NCBI RefSeq assembly: GCF_000196235.1 | Contig: NC_008541.1 | Location: 1,178,001-1,242,000, forward strand | Reading direction: 5' to 3' | Length of the DNA: 64,000 nucleotides | Source: Arthrobacter sp. FB24 | GTDB taxonomy: Bacteria > Actinomycetota > Actinomycetes > Actinomycetales > Micrococcaceae | Part shown: piece after piece, positions 20,298 to 28,795 of the stretch | Layout: every line of letters starts with the position of its first letter | How positions within the stretch are numbered: the first letter of the stretch is position 1 | Program-made: the position numbers and the translations under genes | Notes under the pieces: model-generated | Databases searched by the model: none | What the model saw: the letters and a program-made list of their open reading frames with translations, nothing else | Told to the model about the DNA's origin: nothing

Positions 20298-21488
20298 TCA
20301 GGAGCGCCGGATTCCCGCGTGCTGGAAGACCAGCGCGGCCGCACCGAGAGCCTCGGCGCGGTCCCCGAGCGAGGACATGGTGAGCGTCGTGGTCTCGCCG
20401 ATCACGGGCACTGCATGCCGAACCAGGCCCCGCCTGATCGGGTCCAGGAGCAGGTCTCCCAGGCCGGCCAGCGGGCCGCCCACCACAATCACTTCCGGAT
20501 TGATGAGGTTGGCCACGTTGCCCAGGGCGCGGCCCACGGCCAGCCCTGCGTCGTCTATGACCCTTAGGGTGGCGGAGTCCCGTTCCAGCGCCTTGCGGAC
20601 GATGTCCTCGGCGCTGAGGGGCTTCTCCTCGCCCCGGCCCAGGAGTTCGATCATGGTGGTTGTGGAGGCGATGGTCTCCAGGCATCCCCGGTTTCCGCAG
20701 CGGCAGATGAGGCCGTGTTCATGGATGGTGGCGTGGCCTATTTCGCCGGTGATCCCCACGTTGCCGTAGTACGGGGCGCCGTTGAGGATCAGCCCGGCCC
20801 CAATGCCCGAGCCGATCTTCAGGAACATCAGGTTGCTGATGCCGCTGTGGGGTCCCCACGTGACCTCGGACAGCGCGCCAAGATTGGCATCGTTGTCAAC
20901 AAAGACGGGGAAATTCAGGGTGTCCTCGAGGTGCTGCAGGATGTTGATGCCCACCCACTCGGGGAGGATCGCGCCTTGCGCCACCGTGCCCGTCCGCCGG
21001 TCGATAGGGCCGGGGATTCCGACGCCGGCGCCCACCACGGCGCTGCGCTCCACGCCGCTTTCGTCCAGCAGCTTGGCGAGGAGTTCGACGGCGGCGCGGA
21101 TGCCTTCGTCCGCGTGGTGGCCCAGCGGCAGCAGCACCGATTCCTCGGCGATGATGTGGTAGCTCAGCGTCGCCAGGACCACCCGGAGGTGCCGGCGGCC
21201 GAAGTCGATGCCAACGGCAACTGCCCCGTTGCTGTTGAGGCGGACATTCAGGGCCCGGCGGCCGGAGCTGGTGATCGGTTCCGTGGACGCCAGGCCGGCG
21301 TCCTGCATGATTTTGACGATGTTGGAGACCGTTGCCGTGGACAGGCCGGTCTGCCGTGCGAGTTCAGCCTGGGTTGACGGACCGTTCAGCAGGCACTCGA
21401 TGATCCGTTGCTGGTTCAGGTGCCTCAAAGCGGACTGTGACCCGGGGTTCTTGGTTCGGCTCCTCGTTGAGCGCGGTGTTGAGGGCAT
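20298..21488 (-). CDS. ROK-family transcriptional regulator of the sugar transporter
   Basis: A 396-residue regulator. An N-terminal winged helix (about 20-85) contains STQAELARQTGLSTATVSNI. The ROK fold follows: AVGIDFGRRHLRVVLATLSY, GAGVGIPGPIDRRTG, VFVDNDANLGALSE and GSGIGAGLILNGAPYYG. The zinc motif is intact, with His252 in GEIGH and Cys262, Cys264 and Cys269 in GLICRCGNRGCLE. It lies immediately upstream of, and co-directional with, mmsAB-chvE. A shared operator at both promoters supports local control and autoregulation. The effector is probably a sugar, not determined. Confidence 0.93.
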   Translation of the reverse strand: MPSTPRSTRSRTKNPGSQSALRHLNQQRIIECLLNGPSTQAELARQTGLSTATVSNIVKIMQDAGLASTEPITSSGRRALNVRLNSNGAVAVGIDFGRRHLRVVLATLSYHIIAEESVLLPLGHHADEGIRAAVELLAKLLDESGVERSAVVGAGVGIPGPIDRRTGTVAQGAILPEWVGINILQHLEDTLNFPVFVDNDANLGALSEVTWGPHSGISNLMFLKIGSGIGAGLILNGAPYYGNVGITGEIGHATIHEHGLICRCGNRGCLETIASTTTMIELLGRGEEKPLSAEDIVRKALERDSATLRVIDDAGLAVGRALGNVANLINPEVIVVGGPLAGLGDLLLDPIRRGLVRHAVPVIGETTTLTMSSLGDRAEALGAAALVFQHAGIRRS

Positions 21489-21520
21489 GCAATGAAGCGT
21501 GCACCATCTGCACCGTTGTA

Positions 21521-21538
21521 GTCAAGAAGTTAACGCAA
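21521..21538 (-). promoter_or_regulatory. Putative ROK operator at the ROK gene promoter
   Basis: GTCAAG-AAG-TTAACGCAA is the second copy of the element at 20260-20277, about 33 bases before the ROK start. On the minus strand it includes TTGACT, a likely -35 hexamer. The three central bases differ while the half-sites are identical, as expected for an operator. Confidence 0.6.
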
Positions 21539-21714
21539 GGGCGCAAGCGCGGTGCCCGGGCCGCAGTCGCGGACGATCCGCACCGCGGGCCCCGGTCGCC
21601 AGGTGGAAATGCACCTAGGGCACAGTCTGCACCCTGGCTACGCTGGTAGGAAGAGGCTGCAAGACAGGGTGGTCCGCACCTTCCGCGGCCGCCCCGGAGA
21701 CTATAGAGGTGGTA

Positions 21715-22593
21715 ATGGTGCTGCTGGCACTCCTGCAGGCGAACGCCGCCGTACTTGATGTGGAAGCCAACTGCGGGGCGGTGGATGACGCCGCGCGGAC
21801 TGCGGCTGCCGCCGGCGCCCGGGTGCTGCTCACCCCGGAACTGTTTCCGGTGGGCTATGCGCCCCTCCGGGTCCGGGACGGGCTGGACCCGGCCAGGCTT
21901 CCATCGATTCGCCGGAAGCTGGCAGACATCGCCCGGAGGAACGGGATCGCGCTGGTCTACAGCCTGCCCGCCATCACCGCAGACGGCCGGTGGCAGATCA
22001 CTGCCACCCTGGTGGACCACGAGGGCACTGAACTGCTGAACTACGCCAAGGTGCACTTGTTCGGTGCGGAGGAGCGCAAGGCATTCAGCCCCGCGTCCGA
22101 ACCTCCCGCCGTCGTGGATTTCCACGGGATCAAGACGTCCATGGTGATCTGTTACGACGTTGAATTTCCCGAAGCGGTGCGTGCCGCGGCCACCCGCGGC
22201 GCCGAATTGCTGCTGGTTCCCACGGCGCTGGCCCAGGGGTTTGATTCCGTCCCGCAGATCCTGCTGCGGGCCCGGGCGCTGGAGAGCCAGCTGACCGTGG
22301 CCTACGCAAACCATGCAGGGGAGGAGGACGGCTGCGAGTTCCTGGGCGGGAGTGTGATCGCCGGTCCCGACGGCTCCCTGCTGGCCGCGGCCGGTCCGGC
22401 GCCGGAGCTGCTGTTCGCGAAGGTCTCCGCAGCAAGCGCCCGCGACGCGCGTGAGGGTGTGCCGTACCTTCGGGAGCGGCGGCCGGACCTCTACCGCGAC
22501 TGGGAGTCGGGTGTTCCGGATTCCGGGCTGGTTGCGTCTGCCAGGCCGGCAGCGCCGGGGGAGGCCGGGGCAGGAGAATCGTCCACATACTGA
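21715..22593 (+). CDS. Carbon-nitrogen hydrolase (nitrilase superfamily), DavA-like amidase
   Basis: A 292-residue amidase with the Glu-Lys-Cys triad visible: Glu42 in LLTPELFPVGY, Lys112 in NYAKVHLFG and Cys146 in MVICYDVEFPE. Overall order and the blocks HLFG...FSP and ICYD-EFPE resemble 5-aminovaleramidase (DavA), which hydrolyses the amide made by lysine 2-monooxygenase. The ATG at 21715 is preferred because AGAGGTGG lies just upstream; GTG at 21709 is possible. Its 3' end overlaps the convergent pucR gene by about 103 bp. Together with the monooxygenase and permease nearby it suggests a two-step amino-acid degradation pathway. The substrate is inferred. Confidence 0.85.
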   Translation: MVLLALLQANAAVLDVEANCGAVDDAARTAAAAGARVLLTPELFPVGYAPLRVRDGLDPARLPSIRRKLADIARRNGIALVYSLPAITADGRWQITATLVDHEGTELLNYAKVHLFGAEERKAFSPASEPPAVVDFHGIKTSMVICYDVEFPEAVRAAATRGAELLLVPTALAQGFDSVPQILLRARALESQLTVAYANHAGEEDGCEFLGGSVIAGPDGSLLAAAGPAPELLFAKVSAASARDAREGVPYLRERRPDLYRDWESGVPDSGLVASARPAAPGEAGAGESSTY

Positions 22594-24188
22594 AGGGCGA
22601 ACCAGAGTTCCGCCCGCACCTGGGCCTGGTTGAGGTCGGTGTCCAACAGTTCGGCGAGGGCATTGATCTGGCGGCGGACGCTGTTGCGGTGCAGGCCCAT
22701 GGCTTTGGCCGTGGCGTCCCAGCTCCCGTTCTCGCCCAGCCATGTCCGCAGCACCGTCAGCTGTCCGGCCCGCCGCTCGGGATCCTCCTGGTTGAGGACC
22801 GGTTCCAGCAGCCGGGCCGCAAGCATGGTCCCGGCTTCGCGGCCGAGCAGTCCGGCCACGGACCAGGTCACCTCGTCCACCCGGGCGCTCCGGCCGGTTG
22901 CCTGAACCCGCGCCCGCAGGGAGGTGGCCCGACGGTACGCAGAGGACAGCCCGTGGAACTCCGTGGCGTCGCCGATCACCAGGCGCCAGCCCAGCGCCTC
23001 CGTCTCGGCGAGCAATGCGTCGTCCACCTTGAGACGGGTGATGGCGGCGAAACCGTAGTCGGTGATCTCGACGAGTTTGGTGTCGAACATCCGGCGCCAC
23101 TGCAGCAGTTCCCGCACAGGGCTTTCGCCGGCGGGGCCGCCGGCCTCCGCCTTCACGCCCTGGACAACCCGGAGCGGCGCTGAGCGCGTGGAGGACATGC
23201 TCTGCGCCAGGAGGTCTTTGAGGCCGTTAACGTGCTTCGTGCTGCCGGAGGCCGCGCTGTCCGGGTGCAGCAGCAGCGCCGTCGCAAGCTGGCTTGGGGC
23301 CAGCGAGCCGCTGGTCCGCTGCCGCACGAGCAATTCCAGCAGCCCCACGACGGAGGACACCACACTGTTCTGCGCGGGGGTGAGCGGGCCCTCCGAGCCC
23401 AGGACCAGGGCGCCGAGGTTGGCGTCCCGGGTGCTGCGGAGCGGATGGCCGAACACCATGGTGGCCCCCGGCTCCTCCAGCTGCTCCATTTCCACGCGGG
23501 GGCCGCTGCCGGCCAGCAGCCGTTTCAGCAGCGGCTGCAGGGCGGAAAGTTCGACGGCGGCGCCCCCGCCGTTGCTGCCGGCGCCGTTGCTGCCCGCGGC
23601 CCGGGCGCGGATGCGGCCGTCTGCTCCGACGAGCAGCGCCCAGACCGGAACCCGCTGCACTAGCGCCGCCAGCAGCTCGTGTTCCGGCCTGGCCGAAAGG
23701 ACAGCCCGCATCAGCTGTCGGTTGGTGTCCGCGAGCTGCCGGAACACCCTGGCGTTATCCGACTCCAGCAGCTGCGAAAACTCCAGCCCGATGGCGGCGA
23801 ACGGAACAGTCTTGGGGAATTCCACGAGGGTCAGGTTGTGGCGCCGGCAGGCCGCCACCACGGTCTCGGGCACGGCAGCGAAATACGGTTCCAGCCCGAA
23901 CCCCAGGGCCCCCACCCCGGCGCCAACCAGCCGCCGGACGTAGGCATCCACCTTCGCCTCGCTGCCGCCGTCGCCGAGGAAGGGCAGCCCGGCGGTGAGG
24001 ATGAACTCGCCGTCGAGCAGGTAGGGCGTGGGGTCCTCCAGTTCGCTGGGTTCCACCCAGCGGAGCATCCCGGCACCGTTGCCGCCGTCGTGGAGTATCT
24101 TCAGCTCTGCCGGCAGCTTGTGCAGGAACTGCTCCAGCGTGACGAAGCCGAGCCGCTCTGCGGTTGCCTCAGGCGCCAACGGGAGCAC
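22491..24188 (-). CDS. PucR-family transcriptional regulator
   Basis: A 565-residue regulator when started at the GTG at 24188, which has AGGAAG 5 bases upstream and overlaps the end of alr by 20 bp. The longer in-frame extension reads through alr and is unlikely. The N-terminal PucR domain starts LGFVTLEQFLHKLPAELKIL. A GGDEF-like middle region follows, and a C-terminal helix-turn-helix has the family block LRTWLGENGSWDATAKAMGL, then HRNSVRRQINALAELLDTDL. PucR proteins usually activate purine or amino-acid catabolic genes. Its position between alr and the amidase makes it the obvious local regulator. Confidence 0.9.
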   Translation of the reverse strand: MLPLAPEATAERLGFVTLEQFLHKLPAELKILHDGGNGAGMLRWVEPSELEDPTPYLLDGEFILTAGLPFLGDGGSEAKVDAYVRRLVGAGVGALGFGLEPYFAAVPETVVAACRRHNLTLVEFPKTVPFAAIGLEFSQLLESDNARVFRQLADTNRQLMRAVLSARPEHELLAALVQRVPVWALLVGADGRIRARAAGSNGAGSNGGGAAVELSALQPLLKRLLAGSGPRVEMEQLEEPGATMVFGHPLRSTRDANLGALVLGSEGPLTPAQNSVVSSVVGLLELLVRQRTSGSLAPSQLATALLLHPDSAASGSTKHVNGLKDLLAQSMSSTRSAPLRVVQGVKAEAGGPAGESPVRELLQWRRMFDTKLVEITDYGFAAITRLKVDDALLAETEALGWRLVIGDATEFHGLSSAYRRATSLRARVQATGRSARVDEVTWSVAGLLGREAGTMLAARLLEPVLNQEDPERRAGQLTVLRTWLGENGSWDATAKAMGLHRNSVRRQINALAELLDTDLNQAQVRAELWFALQYVDDSPAPASPGAAGLADATSPESGTPDSQSR

Positions 24189-25377
24189 CGGCTTCCTGGT
24201 AGTCCGGGCATTCGTAGGCCCGGGGCAGGCGCGGGGCGATCCGGTTGATGATCTCGTCGCCGTGGCTGCCGATCGCTGCGCCCCAGTCGTCGGCGCTCGC
24301 CGCACCGGTGCGCGGATCGCCAAATAGCACGGCTGTGTCACCAACTGCCACGCCGTTGGCATCCGGGCCGAGGTCCACCATGAACTGGTCCATGCAGACC
24401 TTGCCGATCACCGGAACCCGGCGGCCGCCAAGGAGGATGAGGCTGCGGCCTGAAATGCCCTTCGGGATGCCGTCCGCATAGCCAAGCGGGATCAGCCCCA
24501 GGTACCGCGGCTCGTGCGTGATCGCCTGGTGTTCATAGCTCACGCCTGTCCCGGCGGGGACCTTCTTGACCAGCACCACCGGCGCCGTCACGGTCAGGGC
24601 GGGGCGCAGGCCGAAGTCGGCGGGGGCCAGGTGGTCCGCCGGAGCGAGTCCGTAGAAAGCCAGTCCGGCCCGCACCATGTCGAACGCGAATTCGGGGCGG
24701 TCCAGGATGTTGGCCGAACTCGAGACATGCCGCAGTTCCGGCTCCAGCCCTGCCGCCCTGGCCGCAAGGACGGCTTCTTCGAAAGCGGCCACCGCCGCCA
24801 GGTTTGCCGGGTGCGCGGGAACATCGGCCCAGGCCAGGTGCGTCCAGACTCCCCGCACCGAGAGCGTGCCGTCACGCTCCGCCGTTCGGGCAGCGGCCAC
24901 GAGCTCCGCCCAGTCCTCCGCCCGTGCTCCGCCGCGGCTGAGGCCCGTGTCGAGTTCAAGATGGACGACGGCGGGCCGACCCAGCCGGCGCGCGATGCCG
25001 GCCACGACGTCGAGCTGGGCGACGCTACCCAGCGAGACATCGACGTCATACTCCAACGCTTCCCGGATCGTCTCGCTGGAGGCCGCCGCGAGGTACAGCC
25101 AGGACAGCACCGGGGCGGTGATGCCCGCCCGGCGCAGGGCGATGGCCTCGTGAAGCTGTGCCGTTCCCAGCCAGTCCGCGCCCGCGGAGAGCGCCGTCCG
25201 GGCCACGTCAACAAGCCCGTGGCCGTAGGCGTTCCCCTTCACCACGGCCATGAAATGGGGAGCCGCGGAGCGTTGGCGGAGGGTGCGGATATTGTCCGAA
25301 ATGGCCGACAGGTCCACGCTGACCTGCCCGGTGAGAGCGGCATTCCGCGCGCTTTCGATGTGTGCATTAAGTCTCAT
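24169..25377 (-). CDS. alr: Alanine racemase (PLP-dependent), possibly broad specificity
   Basis: A 402-residue fold-type III PLP racemase. The PLP lysine is in FMAVVKGNAYGHG (Lys47) and the second catalytic base Tyr281 is in GVSYEHQAI. HLELDTGLSRGG and IGKVCMDQFMVDLGPDANGV are also diagnostic. Alr normally makes D-alanine for the cell wall. Here it sits in a cluster with an amino-acid permease, a 2-monooxygenase, an amidase and PucR, so a catabolic or broader racemase role is possible. A TATAGT box ends only 8 bases before the ATG, and no ribosome-binding site is seen, suggesting a leaderless message. Confidence 0.93.
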   Translation of the reverse strand: MRLNAHIESARNAALTGQVSVDLSAISDNIRTLRQRSAAPHFMAVVKGNAYGHGLVDVARTALSAGADWLGTAQLHEAIALRRAGITAPVLSWLYLAAASSETIREALEYDVDVSLGSVAQLDVVAGIARRLGRPAVVHLELDTGLSRGGARAEDWAELVAAARTAERDGTLSVRGVWTHLAWADVPAHPANLAAVAAFEEAVLAARAAGLEPELRHVSSSANILDRPEFAFDMVRAGLAFYGLAPADHLAPADFGLRPALTVTAPVVLVKKVPAGTGVSYEHQAITHEPRYLGLIPLGYADGIPKGISGRSLILLGGRRVPVIGKVCMDQFMVDLGPDANGVAVGDTAVLFGDPRTGAASADDWGAAIGSHGDEIINRIAPRLPRAYECPDYQEAGAPVGA

Positions 25378-25385
25378 GCCAGAAC

Positions 25386-25391
25386 ACTATA
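25386..25391 (-). promoter_or_regulatory. Candidate -10 box of alr (leaderless start)
   Basis: On the minus strand TATAGT is followed by 8 bases and then the alr ATG at 25377, so transcription would begin at or next to the start codon. No good -35 hexamer is found 17 bases upstream, which would fit activator dependence. Confidence 0.5.
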
Positions 25392-25408
25392 GGGCATTTT
25401 GCACAACA

Positions 25409-25424
25409 GTGAGAGGTGGCTCAC
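25409..25424. promoter_or_regulatory. Inverted repeat in the alr-permease divergent promoter
   Basis: GTGAG-AGGTGG-CTCAC lies 32 bases upstream of alr and about 52 bases before the permease start, where an activator such as PucR could bind. The half-site is short, so this is tentative. Confidence 0.35.
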
Positions 25425-25476
25425 AAACCTAAGCTGGTCCAGGGGAAAGCCGATAACTACTCACGAACGGACGTCA

Positions 25477-27015
25477 ATGATGACTGTGCCTACACTTACC
25501 GGCCGGCCGCCGGCAGCTGCCCGCCGTCCGGGCCTTGCCGCGCAGTTGCTGCGCCGCAAGCCGATCGGCCAGATGGTCAGCGAAGCTGAAAACGGCCACG
25601 GCGGGACCAAGCTGGTCCGCAGCTTCGGAGTCCTGCAGCTGACCATGATCAGCGTGGGCGCCACGCTGGGAACCGGCATCCTGGTCATCCTCGGCGAATC
25701 GGTGCCGCTGGCCGGACCGGCCATCTGGATTTCGTTCGCCATCGCCGGCCTGGCCGCCCTGCTCTCCGCCGTCTCCTACGCCGAGATGGCCGGCCTGGTC
25801 CCGGTGGCAGGATCCAGCTACTCCTATACCTACGCCACCATGGGCGAAGGCATGGCCTGGATCTGCGGCTGGTGCCTGGTGCTGGAGTATGCAGTGTCCG
25901 TGGCCGCTGTGGCCGTCGGCGCCGGCCAGTACGTGAACGAAACCCTGGCAGTCTTCGGGCAGGTCCTGCCGGACGCCGTTTCGCAGCCGCCCGGCGACGG
26001 CGGCATCATGAACATCCCGGCCATGGTCATTGTGGTCCTGGCCACCATCCTGCTGGTCCGCGGCGCCCGGGAAAGCGCCTGGATCAACACCGCGATCGTG
26101 GTGGTCAAGGTGGCAATCCTCCTCTTCTTCTGTGCCGTGGCCTTTACGGCCTTCAACGCAGGCAACTTCGAACCGCTCCTGCCGATGGGCGCCGCCGGTG
26201 TCTCCGCCGCTGCCTCCACGGTGTTCTTCTCCTACATCGGCTTCGACGCCGCCTCCACCGCCGGTGAGGAAGCCCGCAACCCCAAACGGGACCTGCCGCG
26301 CGCCATCATGCTCTCCATGGTCATCGTCACCACCATCTACGTCCTCGTGGCTGTCGCCGCCATCGGCGCCCGTCCCTGGGGCTGGTTCGACGGCACCGAG
26401 GCAGCGCTCGTCAAGATCCTGGAAGAGACCACCGGGCAGCCCTGGATCGCGCTGGTCTTCGCCGTCGGCGCCGTCCTGGCCATCGCCAGCATCGTCCTGA
26501 CAGTCCTATACGGCCAGACCCGCATCCTGCTCTCCATGTCCCGCGACGGCCTCATCCCCAGGATCTTCGGACGCGTCTCCTCCCGAACCGGAACCCCGGT
26601 TGCCGGGACCGTAATCGTGGGCGTCCTCGTGGCCCTCACCGCCGGGCTGGTACCGCTTGGCGACCTCGCGGACGCCACCAGCATCGGAACGCTGTTCGCT
26701 TTTGCCCTGGTCAACGTGGCCGTCATCTACCTGCGCCGCAACCGGCCCGAACTGAAGCGCACCTTCCGCGTGCCGCTGTTCCCGCTGACGCCCATCCTCG
26801 GTGCCCTCATGTGCGCCTACCTCATGGCCAACCTCGGCGCCGACACCTGGGCGGTGTTCGGCATCTGGATGCTGGTGGGCCTGGCCGCCTACTTCGGCTA
26901 CGGCCGGAAGAACTCCAGGGTGGCGGCGCTGGGCCACGAGGAATACCGTGAACTGAGCGGGCCCCAAGCTTCAACACTGTCCACCCCCGAACCGACGAAG
27001 GCAGACCTCTCATGA
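25477..27015 (+). CDS. APC-family amino-acid permease, cationic amino-acid transporter type
   Basis: A 512-residue membrane permease. The likely start is ATG 25477 (MMTVPTLTGRPP), because the upstream extension to 25399 has no family features. About twelve helices are seen. Diagnostic blocks include LQLTMISVGATLGTGILVIL, SYAEMAGLVPVAGSSYSYTY, FSYIGFDAASTAGEEARNPK and RILLSMSRDGLIPRIFGRVS, as in the CAT subgroup. Its stop overlaps the start of the downstream monooxygenase (ATGA), so uptake and first-step oxidation are translationally linked. The likely substrate is a basic amino acid, by inference. Confidence 0.9.
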   Translation: MMTVPTLTGRPPAAARRPGLAAQLLRRKPIGQMVSEAENGHGGTKLVRSFGVLQLTMISVGATLGTGILVILGESVPLAGPAIWISFAIAGLAALLSAVSYAEMAGLVPVAGSSYSYTYATMGEGMAWICGWCLVLEYAVSVAAVAVGAGQYVNETLAVFGQVLPDAVSQPPGDGGIMNIPAMVIVVLATILLVRGARESAWINTAIVVVKVAILLFFCAVAFTAFNAGNFEPLLPMGAAGVSAAASTVFFSYIGFDAASTAGEEARNPKRDLPRAIMLSMVIVTTIYVLVAVAAIGARPWGWFDGTEAALVKILEETTGQPWIALVFAVGAVLAIASIVLTVLYGQTRILLSMSRDGLIPRIFGRVSSRTGTPVAGTVIVGVLVALTAGLVPLGDLADATSIGTLFAFALVNVAVIYLRRNRPELKRTFRVPLFPLTPILGALMCAYLMANLGADTWAVFGIWMLVGLAAYFGYGRKNSRVAALGHEEYRELSGPQASTLSTPEPTKADLS

Positions 27016-28742
27016 CCATCGCCACCGAACTGCCGGCCATCGATCCCGCTGCGGCCCCGGGCCCGGAAGCCGCCGCCGCAGCGGCGCGGGCAGCTGACGC
27101 CCCCATCACCATGCTGAACCCGGACTTCCCCTTCAGCTATGACCACTACCTGGCCCACCCGGACGGCCTCGGCTCCGTCCCGCCCGAGCTGTACGGGACT
27201 GAAGTGGCAGTGGTCGGCGCGGGTCTGTCCGGCCTGGTCACGGCATACGAACTGATGAAGCTGGGCCTCCGCCCGGTCATCTACGAAGCGGACCAGATCG
27301 GCGGCCGGCTGCGGACCGCCAGCTTCCCGTCGGCCCCCGGGGTGGTGGCTGACCTCGGCGGCATGCGGTTCCCGGTGTCCGGCAAGGCGTTCTACCACTA
27401 CGTGGACCTGCTGGGCCTGCAGACCCAGGAGTTCCCGAACCCGCTGGCCGCTGCCACCTCCAGTACCGTCATCGAACTGGCCGGACAGAAGCACTACGCA
27501 AGCACGCCCTCGGACCTGCCGCCGTTTTTCCGTGAAGTGGCCGACGCCTGGAAGGCCGCAGTGAACGACGGCGCCATGTTCGCTGAAATGCAGGACGCCA
27601 TCCGGGCCCGGGACACAGCCAGGATCAAGGAGATCTGGAACGAGCTCCTGCCGCTGATGGACGAACAGACGTTCTACGGCTTCATCGCAGCCAGTGAGTC
27701 CTTCAAGGAAGCGGGCTTCGCCCACCGCGAGGCGTTCGGACAGGTGGGATTCGGGACCGGCGGCTGGGACACCGACTTCCCCAACTCCATCCTTGAAATC
27801 CTGCGCGTCGTATATACGGACGCTGATGACCAGCACCGCCTCATTGCCGGAGGAGCGCAGCGGCTCCCCGAGGCACTGTGGCAGCACACGCCGTCGGGCA
27901 TGGCCCACTGGCCGGAAGGGACGTCACTGGCGTCCCTGCACTCAGGCTCACCGCGCGGTGCCGTGGACCGGATCAGCCGGGACGCCAACGGCGATCTCCG
28001 CCTCCGCGAACGCTGGGGCAGGGAAGCGAGCTACGCCGCGGTCGTCACCACATGCCAGTCCTGGCTGCTGTCCACCCGGATCCACACCGAGGAAGCGTTG
28101 TTCCCGGCGGAGCTGTGGACGGCGATTGAACGCTCGCACTACATGCAGTCCTCCAAGACCTTCGTGATGGTGGACCGCCCGTTCTGGAAGGACACCGACC
28201 CGGACACCGGCCGCGACGTCCTGTCCATGACACTGACGGACCGGCTGAACCGCGCCACCTACCTGCTGGACAACGGGCCGGACAAGCCCGCGGTGATCCT
28301 GCTCTCCTACACCTGGAACGACGACGCCCTGAAATGGCTCGCGCTTGACGCGGACCAGCGGGTGGAGCTCATGCTGCATTCCCTGGAACAGATCTACCCG
28401 GGTGTGGACATCGCCAGCCACATCATCGGCCAGCCCATCACGGTCTCCTGGGAGGCGGACCCCAACTTCATGGGCGCCTTTAAGGCAAACCTGCCCGGCC
28501 ATTACCGGTACCAGCAGCGGCTGTTCACCCACTTCAAGCAGGACAGGCTTCCGGAGTCCCAGCGCGGAATCTTCCTGGCCGGCGACGACGTTTCCTTCAC
28601 TGCCGGCTGGGCCGAAGGCGCCGTTACCACGGGCCTCAACGCGGTGTGGGGAGTGGTGAACCACCTCGGCGGCCGCTCAGCGGCCGGGAACCCCGGGCCG
28701 GGGGAGCTGCTGGACGCGCTGGGACCGATCAGCCTGGACTGA
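27012..28742 (+). CDS. FAD-dependent L-amino-acid 2-monooxygenase, DavB-like
   Basis: A 576-residue flavin amine-oxidase-superfamily enzyme. The FAD fold is EVAVVGAGLSGLVTAYELMK (GxGxxG at 69-74), with Glu92 for the ribose and IGGRLRTASF. Blocks ADLGGMRFPVSGKAFYHYVD, GQVGFGTGGWDTDFPNSILE, MQSSKTFVMVDRPFWKD, LSMTLTDRLNRATYLLDNG and HIIGQPITVSWEADPNFMGA match what I recall of Pseudomonas lysine 2-monooxygenase over its whole length. Such enzymes convert an amino acid to its shortened amide, with CO2 and water. Lysine is the first guess; arginine or tryptophan are alternatives. It overlaps the permease gene by 4 bases. Confidence 0.88.
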   Translation: MTIATELPAIDPAAAPGPEAAAAAARAADAPITMLNPDFPFSYDHYLAHPDGLGSVPPELYGTEVAVVGAGLSGLVTAYELMKLGLRPVIYEADQIGGRLRTASFPSAPGVVADLGGMRFPVSGKAFYHYVDLLGLQTQEFPNPLAAATSSTVIELAGQKHYASTPSDLPPFFREVADAWKAAVNDGAMFAEMQDAIRARDTARIKEIWNELLPLMDEQTFYGFIAASESFKEAGFAHREAFGQVGFGTGGWDTDFPNSILEILRVVYTDADDQHRLIAGGAQRLPEALWQHTPSGMAHWPEGTSLASLHSGSPRGAVDRISRDANGDLRLRERWGREASYAAVVTTCQSWLLSTRIHTEEALFPAELWTAIERSHYMQSSKTFVMVDRPFWKDTDPDTGRDVLSMTLTDRLNRATYLLDNGPDKPAVILLSYTWNDDALKWLALDADQRVELMLHSLEQIYPGVDIASHIIGQPITVSWEADPNFMGAFKANLPGHYRYQQRLFTHFKQDRLPESQRGIFLAGDDVSFTAGWAEGAVTTGLNAVWGVVNHLGGRSAAGNPGPGELLDALGPISLD

Positions 28743-28795
28743 CCGTGGGTTGTTGAGCCCGCCGAAGCCTGTTTCCCGACGGGATCAATCAGCTG

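Noticed and set aside
24189..24362. Longer N-terminus for the PucR regulator
   Set aside because: The extra 58 codons lie within alr in another frame, are Arg/Thr/Pro-rich and do not resemble PucR. The GTG at 24188 has a proper ribosome-binding site.
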